From contig NZ_CP098023.1 in the NCBI RefSeq assembly GCF_030440425.1, forward strand, positions 2,841,501 to 2,905,500: 64,000 bases of DNA. Reading direction: 5' to 3'. Of this stretch, positions 56,386-64,000 are shown in pieces; position 1 is the first letter of the stretch, and every line of letters begins with the position of its first letter. This DNA comes from Microbulbifer sp. MI-G. Its GTDB lineage: Bacteria; Pseudomonadota; Gammaproteobacteria; Pseudomonadales; Cellvibrionaceae. Below the pieces are notes generated by a model, which searched no databases, had not been told where the DNA came from, and saw only the letters and a list, made by a program, of their open reading frames with translations. The position numbers were made by a program, and so were the translations under genes.

Positions 56386-56778
56386 TTACCCTTTTCTGGC
56401 CCGGAAAATTTCCGCAATAAACGGGCAGATATTTTTCACTACGCGCTCGCCGAATAAAAATCTCAGAACCAACAGGTTGATGGCGATCAACGCGGTCTCC
56501 TGTTTTTCCGTGAGGGTCCAGCGAGCAAACCAGGGCCAGTCCAGATACAAGGTGGCGAAGCCCCATAAAGGGCGCTGGCTACCGCGCAGAAACAACATCG
56601 TGCGACCGAGGATGGAGATCTGCTTCAGGTCGGCGGCACTGCCTTCCAGTTCCCGGATACACCGGGTGAGCGCCTGCTCGGCTTGCAGGGCGGCCTGGTC
56701 AATCTGTGCGTGCCGCTGAATTTCCAATTGCTCGAAGGCAAGCCGCGCGGCCTGTTTGTCGATGGGGCTGATCAGCAT
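56386..56778 (-). CDS. Putative 3TM-type phage holin
   Basis: About 130 residues. An N-terminal helical region (KQAARLAFEQLEIQRHAQID) is followed by hydrophobic segments (RPLWGFATLYLDWPWFARW; LTEKQETALIAINLLVLRFL) and the FGERVVKNI ending seen in 3TM-type holins linked to phage and gene-transfer particles. A holin would permeabilise the inner membrane for lysis. The start is ATG at 56778 or GTG at 56784. Its place before the gpR/gpS genes fits a P2-like lysis block. Confidence 0.65.
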   Translation of the reverse strand: MLISPIDKQAARLAFEQLEIQRHAQIDQAALQAEQALTRCIRELEGSAADLKQISILGRTMLFLRGSQRPLWGFATLYLDWPWFARWTLTEKQETALIAINLLVLRFLFGERVVKNICPFIAEIFRARKG

Positions 56779-56877
56779 GATCACAAGGCTCTCAATGCCC
56801 GTATACCATAGGCCTCTGTATTTAACAGTATTATTCTCGCCCTCGATGTGTTATTGATTAAGAGATGGGCTCGACAT

Positions 56878-58159
56878 CTATGCTGGCCCAGGCTTTTTAA
56901 TAGTAATAAAAAGTCCCATATGATCAGTCATTGAAACAGCCACTTTGGACTCCTTGACTAAAGAACCGATGTTTTGCGACCAATAGCCGTGAGTCTGCAA
57001 TGCAACTGTTTTCGTATTGTATGCGGCAATATCAAATATTTTGGTTTGGACCGAGTTGGTACCATTCAATGCCAAATCATAACCATCCAGTGGGGAAATC
57101 TTGGACGAAAAAGCTTTAGACGCCAAATCTAGATTTGGATTATGTGCATAGACAAAATGTGAATCTTTAATTACATTGTTAAGTGCTTGGAGGGTTAAAG
57201 GTTCAGAATGTTGGTTTGTGTCACCCATAACAATATCAATATTTCCCAGGTTTTTGCCATTAAGGAATTGATTATTGATTTTTTTATAGAAGTCTTTTAC
57301 TTTCGAAAGCTTTTGGCTAAATGCGTTTGGTACATGCACGAACACAACATTAAAACCATTGATCCTTATTCCTAAATAGCCCGGACCTTCGCAGACTTTC
57401 TTACAGTTTCGAGTCGGTAACGCGTTGGTATCTTCAGATATTTTAAGCTTTTTATGGTTTATAGGTTGATTGAATTCTTGGGTTAGCTTAGCTTTTTTTG
57501 GGTGGGGGGAGGGGAGCTGGTCTGTAAGCAGCGAAAGAGTTGCAGGCCTTCGGCGCACGATACGATGCCACTAATTCGCCATTGATCTTATTCAAAAACC
57601 CCCAGGCCTGTTTGGCTCCCTCAAACTCTCCTAGCACTAATAAGTCAGCCCTTTGTTGACCATTATTGCGCATAATAATCTGCTGAATTTGTTCCATTTT
57701 TTGCCCAATAAATAGTCTGGCCTGATCGTTTTCAACATATTTCCTGGGTGAACGTTTACGCTTATGTTTACCTGATTGAGGTTCCTGAGGGTCATAAAAT
57801 TTCTTATCTGCCTGACGGATTAGATTGGCTGGACCAGACACTGCTTTCCCCGGTTCCTCTTTTAAAGTAGGCAATTCAAGGTAGGTGCCGGGATTCTCCC
57901 AGACATCCCCTTCCGCAGGCTCGTGTTTGAACTTATCCTTAAACTTCTTTCTTTCCTCATCCTGCTTTGCCTTAGCTGTAAGGTCTCTAGCGCCTTGAAT
58001 TTTAGCAAAGTTTGCATGTGTTCCTCGGGTAAACGTTTGTCCCGCACAAGGCCTGACTTGTTCCTCATAGATATCTTCCTGAGTATAGTCTTCCGAAAAT
58101 TCCGTTCTTATCTTCGATGAATTTGCTTGGAGGGATTGATAACCGATAGTAGTATACAT
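56878..58159 (-). pseudogene. Endonuclease/exonuclease/phosphatase (EEP, DNase I-fold) protein, split by a homopolymer frameshift
   Basis: Two overlapping frames look like one gene. The 5' frame (58159 to 57488) starts MYTTIGYQSLQANSSK, has a Lys/Glu-rich region, then QKMEQIQQIIMRNNGQQRAD, LLVLGEFEG and SFAAYRPAPLPPPKKS-stop. The 3' frame continues KAKLTQEFNQPINHKK and ends IKKPGPA. EEP catalytic motifs lie on both sides: Glu in GEFEG (5' frame), then FVHVPNAF, Asp/Asn in VMGDTNQH and Asp-His in VSMTDHMGLF (3' frame). Deleting one A from the A7 run near 57495 gives a single 426-residue protein. Secretion signal not seen. Role unknown; a nuclease or phosphatase, possibly a toxin. Confidence 0.75.
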
Positions 58160-58462
58160 AACAGAAACTCACTTTTAGGATAAGGTATTGGTTGAAACTA
58201 ACAATTTTAACCCTTGGCCCTTAGAAAAAATTCATTATCCAGGTTCGCAACCGAGAACTATTCAAATATAGAACCGAACGCTGATTACCAGGCCCAGTAA
58301 CGAATTACTCCTAAGTACCATAATAAATCAATTAATTTGATTTTTTCGAGTAATGGCATCGCCGCCTAAGCTTGCATAGCTGCCAACTATAACTACTTGG
58401 TTATCTACGTCAAATGGCATGGCCCTAATTCAATAAGTAATACTGGTGTGTCTCACGTTGGA
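58160..58462. other. Intergenic region upstream of the EEP gene
   Basis: About 300 bp, AT-rich, with no gene, repeat or RNA feature that I can support. It should contain the EEP promoter. Confidence 0.6.
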
Positions 58463-59117
58463 TCAGAAAGTGAATATGTGAATCTCGTCACCGACGAACA
58501 CGGTTACAGGCCCTGCTCGTCGTTTTTGCCGGCCGCGACTCACCACCTCAAAATTGCTCACAATGTCGTCATGAGAGGTGAAAGTGATTTCGTCGCCATC
58601 CCAGCAATGGGCCAGGCGGCAGGTAGTGCGATGTAGCTCATCCTCACCACACTCTTCGAGTACAGACGCGTTGTGGCCCAGCTTTAACAGAAAGGCGAGT
58701 GCTTTCTCTCTTGCGGTGATGCGCTCCTCTAAATACAAATTTTTTTGGGTAACGATAATCAGTAGCAGAAGGTGCAGCCATTGCATCGTGGGACTTGATT
58801 CCCTTGCCCTTGCTTTAGCTGTGACCAGGTGCCCCCTGCTAGTGGACCGCCACTGCAGTACCGTCGTTATTGCCATAGTGCATACAGTCACGACCTTTGG
58901 CCAACGCCAAGAGTTTAGGTTGAGCCTTATGCACTTTTTTATTGCGTCCTGAATATTGACAACCCAAGACTCAATATCATTTTCCTGACGCAATACAGGG
59001 TTTGTCGTCGGATCGCGTATCTGTTCACTTGTTAGGGGGACTTTCCGCCACCAGTGCTCTGCCTAGCTGTGTCTTGAGGAATTCCACGACTTCACTCTGT
59101 ACGCTTTGCTTGTCCAT
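58463..59117 (-). pseudogene. Unrecognised gene with a one-base frameshift
   Basis: A strong RBS (AGGAGA, 5-nt spacing) precedes ATG at 59117: MDKQSVQSEVVEFLKTQLGR then ALVAESPPNK-stop. Removing one C from the CCCCC run near 59040 joins it to a long downstream frame, giving ESPLTSEQIRDPTTNPVLRQ, then ENDIESWVVNIQDAIKKC, through to GPVTVFVGDEIHIFTF at 58463: 217 residues in all. One hydrophobic stretch (WLHLLLLIIVTQKN) may be a membrane segment. The C-terminal part has several Cys/His/Asp. Family not recognised. Confidence 0.5.
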
Positions 59118-59242
59118 CCTTCTCTCCTGTATGGAAAGCTGCGGTTCAGAAACTGATCTCTCCCGGCTGTTACACCACTGGGCAAGTGTCGCCATTCCCA
59201 GTATACAGAAAGCCCAAGCACACAACAGTCAGTACAAAATCC

Positions 59243-59503
59243 ATGGCCAGCTATCAATACTATTTAAACTATCTCTTTGTTGAAGATGATTTACACCCCA
59301 CTACATTTCGATCAGAAATAATGTTCCATTCCAGCGATTGCATTTTTGCGGAGTTTTTCTGGCACTATGTCAACCGCCTCGACTACTCGAAGACAGGCGT
59401 TCAGCTCGCGTCCTCGAAATCTGCTCTGCCACTTGAGGAGGCTGTGATTTTAATAAAGCAATATGAACATCACCCAATCATTTGGCAGTCTCAGCCTGAA
59501 TAG
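59243..59503 (+). CDS. Hypothetical protein
   Basis: 86 residues starting MASYQYYLNYLFVEDDLHPT, acidic and aromatic-rich (FAEFFWHYVNRLDYSKTG), ending IIWQSQPE. It has protein-like composition but no clear RBS. It is divergent from the broken gene at 58463-59117. Family not recognised; may be a chance frame. Confidence 0.35.
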   Translation: MASYQYYLNYLFVEDDLHPTTFRSEIMFHSSDCIFAEFFWHYVNRLDYSKTGVQLASSKSALPLEEAVILIKQYEHHPIIWQSQPE

Positions 59504-59939
59504 CGAAAGTATCTCTCGTTGAATGCTCTGGTCATATCAGTACAAACTGAATCTTGGCCCCAATGTCTCTTACTCCCGAAATGGTAACCAGGAAAGCCGC
59601 TAGAATTCTGTCACAAAGGGTCAGCATATCCAGCCGACGCCACCACTTCTCTGTAGCCTCCATCGCCCTTCTAGCGTGGTGTATTCGGGCTAGCCCCGTG
59701 AAGCGGGGGCTCGGTTCAATTAATCTGCATAGCACTCTTTGCCACTAGCTTTGCACAACTGGCAAGTTGGGCGGGTTCGCTGGATCTGCCTCAAGCTCCA
59801 TCAAGCGAATGGGTCAGATTTGGTCTAAACTGATCCAGGTCAGACTGACCTGCTTTCCTACTAACCGCAGGTAGAAGCATGCCTGGAATAGAACGAGGTA
59901 GATGCGCTGGAGTTATCCGCAGCGCTCAAAGGATACAAA
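59504..59939. other. Intergenic region upstream of the EamA transporter
   Basis: About 440 bp without a supported gene. It contains a GC-rich hairpin GCCCCG-tgaag-CGGGGGC near 59693-59711 without a T-run, and short open frames of doubtful coding value. An AAAGGATACAAA RBS lies at its right end. Confidence 0.55.
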
Positions 59940-60992
59940 ATGGAAAATCAACCCGTCGTAAAAAGCACTCGATTTTGGCTATGGATCTCGATTCTAATTT
60001 TTGCTGCCTCCAACTCAGTCGTTGCAAAAATCGGAGAGCTAGGAGCCGGTCATCCCATCCATGGGAATAACCCCATCTCTTTTTGTAACCTCTTGTTCGC
60101 TGGAAATCTTTTAGCGGGTATCACACTTTTTATCATCTATAGGAAAGATTGGCGCCTCAGTGTCTTAAAACAGTACCCTTTCAAAGACTGGTTTTACATG
60201 CTTGTGCTTATCCTGATGTCTGGAGTTCTGGCCCCTGCCTTCTTCTTTATTGCTCTAATGATCACGGAAGTGACCAATGTCGTTTTAATCTCAACACTAG
60301 ATGCTCCCTTAGGACTCTTGATAGCTTATATTATGTTTCGGGAGAGGCCTACAGGGTTCTCAATAGTAGGTGCCCTTGTTGTATTGATTGGTGTTATTGC
60401 TATTTTTGCCCTAAATCAACCTCCGATGGAAAGGCAGATGACCATGAAAATGCTGGACGTTGGAAATCCTGCAGTGAACCAATTCCTACAAACCTTTCCC
60501 AAAGCTGGAGAAATTTTAACTGCTATAGCAACACTCTTGGGAGTCATTGCCGTTCAGGTGAGCCGAAAACTACTTGATCGTGTCCCTATTGGCGTCTTTT
60601 CAGTCTTCCGCATGCTTGCAGGGGTGATCCTCTTTTCGATCATAGTCCTCTCTGTATTTGGCCCCAACCACTTTGAAGATCTCCTTTCCCCTTTCCTCTG
60701 GGTGTGGATGCTTGTATATGGAGCGATCATTATCGTTTTTGGGCAGATCACCTGGTTTAAAGGGCTCCAAGGAGGGGCGAGCTCTGCTGATATCTCTATC
60801 GCGACAGCCATCACTCCCGTTGCCGGTACCTTCTTCGCCTTTCTTATCCTGCAAGAGATTCCCAACTTTGCTCAAATCGTTGGAGGAATCATCATCATGG
60901 CAGGAATAGGGGTCTCATTACTCGGCCAATATCGTGAACAAAAATCCGTCGAAATGAGATATGAAAAGCCGTGCTCATTTAAGGGTGTATAG
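59940..60992 (+). CDS. DMT-superfamily (EamA-type) transporter
   Basis: 350 residues with about ten transmembrane helices in two EamA halves (~5-150 and ~185-335). DAPLGLLIAYIMFRERPT ends the first half and TPVAGTFFAFLILQEIPNFAQIVGGIIIMAGI the second, both typical EamA carriers of small metabolites. Substrate unknown. AAAGGA RBS 6 nt before the ATG. The gene lies among IS elements and unknown genes, so it may have been acquired with them. Confidence 0.9.
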   Translation: MENQPVVKSTRFWLWISILIFAASNSVVAKIGELGAGHPIHGNNPISFCNLLFAGNLLAGITLFIIYRKDWRLSVLKQYPFKDWFYMLVLILMSGVLAPAFFFIALMITEVTNVVLISTLDAPLGLLIAYIMFRERPTGFSIVGALVVLIGVIAIFALNQPPMERQMTMKMLDVGNPAVNQFLQTFPKAGEILTAIATLLGVIAVQVSRKLLDRVPIGVFSVFRMLAGVILFSIIVLSVFGPNHFEDLLSPFLWVWMLVYGAIIIVFGQITWFKGLQGGASSADISIATAITPVAGTFFAFLILQEIPNFAQIVGGIIIMAGIGVSLLGQYREQKSVEMRYEKPCSFKGV

Positions 60993-61382
60993 CGCTCTCA
61001 AGCGGCGATACATTGAACTGACAGGCACTGCCAAATCAACAAGGATCGTCAGATCAAGACGCGCCAGATTTCTTTCTGAAGCACCGAGGAAAAATGCTAA
61101 AGTAGACTGATAACCATCTTACCACGTGAGCACTTCACCCTTGATGAAGTCAGTCAAATATATCGTTTCCGTTGACTAATCAATCTGCTTCTTAAGAAAA
61201 AAATTATATGCAAATTGACCTTTCCCCAGCATTAGTACCATTCGCAGGATGAAATTCCGGTACATTACGCCACCTTTTGAGCAAACTCAACTGGTGGTAT
61301 ATAGCCGAGTGAGCTGTGCGGCCTGATGGTATTGTAGTGTTCTTGAATCACCCCGAGTTTGTCGGAGGCAATTTGATTTGAG

Positions 61383-62279
61383 TCATGCCGCTTGGGCAGA
61401 CTCGGTTTGTTGATAATATAGGTTTTCGTATTCAGCTGGAGGCATATCGCCAATTGGCCCAAGAATGCGGCGATGGTTAAACCAGTCGACCCAGGTCAAG
61501 GTTGTATGTTCAACCTCATCCAGCCCTTTCCAGGGACCTGCCCTGTGGATGACCTCCGCCTTGAATAAACCGTTGATAGTTTCTGCCAGTGCGTTGTCGT
61601 AGGAGTCGCCGACACTGCCGACTGACGCCTGAAAACCCGCCTCACTAAGCCGCTCGGTATATCGAATTGACAGGTACTGACTACCTCGATCACTGTGATG
61701 GGTAACGCCACGGGGCTTACCTCGTGCCCAGAGTGCCTGCTCCAGAGCATCAAGCACAATGTCGGTTTGAAGGCTCTTTAATACGCGCCAACCAACGATG
61801 TAGCGGGAGAATACGTCGACAACGAATGCGACATAAACAAAACCAGACCAAGTTGCGACATAGGTTATGTCGGCCACCCAAAGCTGGTTGGAGCGCTCTG
61901 CCGTAAACTCGCGATTCACCAGATCCAGCGGCTTATCGGCCAGCTCATCCGGGATAGTCGTAACGCAACGTTTGCCTCTTCGAACACCTTCCACTTGCAG
62001 TACCTTCATCAGCCGTTCAACTGTGCAGCGGGCGACCTTTACGTCTTCACGGTTAAGCTGCTTCCAGACCTTGCGTGCACCATAGACGCGGTGGTTTTCT
62101 TCGTAGATCCGCTGGATCTCGGGCTTCAGCTCATCGTCACGTTGAGCGCGCGCACAGCGTTGCTCTGGATTGGCCTGTAGATGCTTGCAGCGGTAAAAGG
62201 TCGACGGTGCAATCGGCAGAACCTCACAGATTGACTCGACACCGTGCGCCTCACGTTCCTGGTCAATGAATGCCACCAT
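61383..62279 (-). CDS. IS3-family transposase OrfB (inner element)
   Basis: 298 residues, intact. Catalytic residues: Asp in WVADITYVATWSGF, Asp in HHSDRGSQYLSI, Glu in DNALAETINGLFK. The HTH_21 region is IQRIYEENHRVYGARKVWKQ. Its ATG overlaps the orfA stop (TAATG), so translational coupling and/or frameshifting makes the full transposase. Confidence 0.93.
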   Translation of the reverse strand: MVAFIDQEREAHGVESICEVLPIAPSTFYRCKHLQANPEQRCARAQRDDELKPEIQRIYEENHRVYGARKVWKQLNREDVKVARCTVERLMKVLQVEGVRRGKRCVTTIPDELADKPLDLVNREFTAERSNQLWVADITYVATWSGFVYVAFVVDVFSRYIVGWRVLKSLQTDIVLDALEQALWARGKPRGVTHHSDRGSQYLSIRYTERLSEAGFQASVGSVGDSYDNALAETINGLFKAEVIHRAGPWKGLDEVEHTTLTWVDWFNHRRILGPIGDMPPAEYENLYYQQTESAQAA

Positions 62280-62599
62280 TACTTCGGTTTGCGGTCGAGC
62301 TCCGCCTGGGCGAAAAAAGCGGCAGCCTTGCGCAAGATCTCGTTAGCGCGCTTCAGCTCACGGACTTCGCGCTCCAGCTCTTTGAGGCGGGCTGCGTCGC
62401 TGCTGGTGGTGCCGGGTTTAGTACCATTGTCGACTTCCATCTTGTTGACCCATGATCGTAGGGTCTCGGGTGTGCAGCCGATCTTGGAAGCGATAGATGT
62501 GATCGCTGCCCAGCGTGATTGGTGCTCGTGCTCGCCGGTCAACACCATGCGAACTGCGCGTTCCCGTACTTCGGGGGAGTATCCAGGTCGTTTGCTCAT
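62279..62599 (-). CDS. IS3-family transposase OrfA (inner element)
   Basis: 106 residues: helix-turn-helix ([36 protein letters not shown]) then a leucine zipper ([20 protein letters not shown]). RBS-like GAGA lies upstream of [10 protein letters not shown]. It overlaps orfB by one base. Confidence 0.93.
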   Translation of the reverse strand: MSKRPGYSPEVRERAVRMVLTGEHEHQSRWAAITSIASKIGCTPETLRSWVNKMEVDNGTKPGTTSSDAARLKELEREVRELKRANEILRKAAAFFAQAELDRKPK

Positions 62600-63385
62600 T
62601 GGCTAATTCTCTCAAGAAAGTTAGCCTCCGAGAAACCCGGGGTGATTCATCTCGCCACTGATCGATTTCCCAGCGAGCTTCTTCCAGTGTTCTGAACCAG
62701 TGGCGATTCAAACACGCATTCCTAAACTTGCCGTTAAGACTTTTCACAAATGCATTCTGCGTTGGCTTTCCTGGTTGGATAAAGCCCAGACCAACACCAG
62801 ATTCACGGCTCCGGAAGAACATCGCCTTGCTGGTAAACTCGGTGCCGTTGTCACACACAATCTTCGATGGTTTACCTCGCTGCTCGCAAAGCTGCTTCAG
62901 GAATCGAGCCACGTGCTGTCCACTAATGGATGTTGAGACCAGTTGGCCCACCATCTCGCGAGAAAAATCGTCAACGATGTTCAATACACGGAAGCGACGG
63001 CCGCTGCTTAACTAATCCGATACAAGGTCCATGGACCATCGTTGATTCGACTTGACGGGCACCTCCATTGGTTGCCTTGGCCGTTGGAGCTTCTTCCGTT
63101 TCTTTGTGCGGACCTGAAGGTTCTCTTCGGTGTAAATTCGATAAGTACGCTTCCTGTTGACTACCAGTCCTTCAGCTTTAAGCATGCCATGCAGCAGTAA
63201 ATAGCCGTAGGCTGATTGCCCAACGGCTAATTCCGTCAGTCGAGCCCGCAAGACATGATCATTTGCAGATTTGGCTTTGTATCGATATGCGGTTCTGCCA
63301 ATGCCCGCAAGCTGGCAGGCTAGTCGCTCACTCAGCTTATGCTCTGCAATCATGTGATGAGCAACCTGCTTCCTGCCAATGGGCT

Positions 63386-63649
63386 TCACCACTTTTTTGA
63401 GAGCACATCCTTCATTGCCTCGACTTCGAGCAGCTTGTCAACCAGAAGCCGCTTAAGTTTGTTGTTCTCGGCTTCCAGCTCCCTCAGCCGCTTGGCCTCA
63501 TTGACCTCCAGGCCTACGTACTTGCTTCGTCAGTTGTAGAAAGTACCCGTGGATATGCCGAGATTACAGCAGATATCATCATCCTTGGTACCCGCTTCGT
63601 GCTCCTTGATGGCCTTGATGATTTGTTCTTCTGTATAACGCTTCTTCAT
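63386..63649 (-). pseudogene. OrfA of the outer IS3-family element (nonsense mutation)
   Basis: From the ATG at 63649 the frame reads MKKRYTEEQIIKAIKEHEAG ... GISTGTFYN and then meets TGA at codon 40 (63530-63532), where Trp of FYNWRSKY is expected; it resumes RSKYVGLEVNEAKRLRELEA and ends DVLSKKW. A run AAAAAAG near the end is the -1 slip site into OrfB. One substitution (TGG to TGA) kills it. Confidence 0.85.
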
Positions 63650-63723
63650 TGTGAGATCTCCATCCCGTTAGGTTAATTGAAAATCTCATCGAGATCGTGG
63701 TGTTAATTCAGGGGGAAAGGTCA

Positions 63724-64000
63724 CAGTCAAAACGACGTCTAAAGCGCCACAGGCCAGAACCCTCGAAGGAGCCTGTTTGCAGCGTCAGGTCTGGCCTATG
63801 GGTTTGATGCACAACCACTTGTCAGATGGCCGTCAGTGCCGGGTGCTGAATCCGCTAGTGGAATGGCAATCAAAATCCAGTGTTGTAGGTATAATAGTGG
63901 GCTGGAGTTTATTAGTCCTGAATTTATTGAGTGGACTAAGAGACACAACATTCGCATTGAATTCATTCAGCCTGGTAATCCATAGCAAAACACTTACATT
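63724..64000 (+). pseudogene. Decayed IS3-family orfB fragment at the window end
   Basis: Broken frames resemble IS3 OrfB: WPMGLMHNHLSDGRQCRVLN (compare [20 protein letters not shown] in the element at 54023), then RYNSGLEFISPEFIEWTKRH, NIRIEFIQPGNP-stop-QNTYI. Stops and shifts show it is dead. It continues past the window and runs opposite to the outer IS. Confidence 0.75.

Larger units (their letters stand above)
61344..62649 (-). mobile_element. Intact IS3-family element nested in the outer IS
   Basis: 1,306 bp with inverted repeats TGAATCACCCCGAGTTTGTCGG and TGAATCACCCCGGGTTTCTCGG, and a perfect 3-bp target duplication TCT (61341-61343 and 62650-62652). Both transposase genes are open. 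A 300-bp copy of its right end lies at 47487-47786. Confidence 0.95.
61265..63392 (-). pseudogene. OrfB of the outer IS3-family element, with a stop and an IS insertion
   Basis: Begins VKPIGRKQVAHHMIAEHKLS and runs to WSMDLVSD, where TAG (near 63012-63014) replaces Gln, then LSSGRRFRVLNIVDDFSRE, DNGTEFTSKAMFF, NAFVKSLNGKFRNACLNRHW and EARWEIDQWRE. The inner IS lies inside this gene at 61344-62649; the remainder HYNTIRPHSSLGYIPPVEFAQKVA ends at 61265. Removing the inner IS with one TCT copy restores the frame across the junction. Confidence 0.88.
61216..63723 (-). mobile_element. Decayed IS3-family element, interrupted by a second IS
   Basis: Ends TGACCTTTCCCC (61216) and GGGGAAAGGTCA (63723) are inverted repeats. 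Removing the inner element (61344-62649) and its 3-bp target copy leaves about 1.2 kb, the normal IS3 size. Its orfA and orfB both carry nonsense changes, so it cannot transpose by itself. No clear target duplication is seen at its ends. Confidence 0.85.

Noticed and set aside
59532..59735. Possible transposase fragment on the minus strand
   Set aside because: The sequence (RRLDMLTLCDRILAAFLV) is only faintly transposase-like and has no matching ends or second motif.
47107..64000. CRISPR array, tRNA-bounded integrative element or restriction/defence operon
   Set aside because: No regular direct repeats with spacers, no tRNA or integrase gene, and no recognisable methyltransferase, helicase or toxin-antitoxin pair was found in the accessory zone.

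Overview
The window is a chromosomal segment of a Gram-negative gammaproteobacterium. The combination of pilA/pilBCD-coaE-yacG, argJ between secA and mutT, lpxC, a complete dcw cluster, cpxRA, and scpAB beside yciO/yciV-type genes fits a marine Cellvibrionales-type organism (Microbulbifer-like). That placement is inference from gene content and order only.

Positions 1-47,106 are core chromosome, mostly about 55-60% GC. On the left, a partial pilin gene (minus strand, with a sigma-54-type promoter) diverges from pilB-pilC-pilD-coaE-yacG. From about 5.6 to 29.1 kb one long minus-strand run carries mraZ-rsmH-ftsL-ftsI-murE-murF-mraY-murD-ftsW-murG-murC-ftsQ-ftsA-ftsZ-lpxC, then an M23 peptidase, secA, argJ and mutT. 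It makes peptidoglycan precursors, builds the divisome, commits lipid A synthesis and drives Sec export. Many of its genes overlap by 1-4 bp. No ddl or murB lies between murC and ftsQ. Upstream of mraZ are a sigma-70-like promoter and four GTGG repeats at 10-bp spacing, the expected MraZ operator. argJ carries an apparent one-base frameshift.

From 30 to 47 kb come an S9 peptidase, a flavodoxin, a Spy/CpxP-like gene divergent from cpxRA with tandem CpxR boxes between them, an SRPBCC protein, rluB, scpB-scpA, a yciO-type gene and a yciV-type PHP phosphoesterase (minus strand). A plus-strand run follows: a VC0807-like membrane protein, a YciI-like protein, an SH3-domain protein, a cyclophilin, pdxJ, a DUF2520-type protein and a SpoU-type methyltransferase.

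From 47.1 kb to the end the window is an accessory, AT-richer zone built on insertion sequences. It holds a 300-bp IS3-family remnant, an intact IS5-family element with a two-frame transposase, and a secreted metzincin protease with dockerin-like repeats. A decayed IS3-family element joined to an IS5 tail follows, then a secreted HExxH-type gene whose 3' end was replaced by that IS5 tail. Next are small secreted or unknown genes, a complete-looking IS3-family element, a fragment of a P2-like prophage (holin, unknown gene, tail-completion R and S), a DNase I-fold (EEP) protein split by a homopolymer frameshift, unknown genes, a DMT/EamA transporter, and a nested pair of IS3-family elements. The last 277 bp are another transposase remnant.

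No complete, clearly new multi-gene system is evident. The best candidates for new biology are the split EEP-nuclease gene and its unknown neighbours, the two secreted metalloprotease-type genes at the IS5 copies, and a possible structured RNA upstream of the mra operon. Several frameshifts in homopolymer runs, one of them in the core gene argJ, mean sequence accuracy should be checked before any of these genes is called dead.
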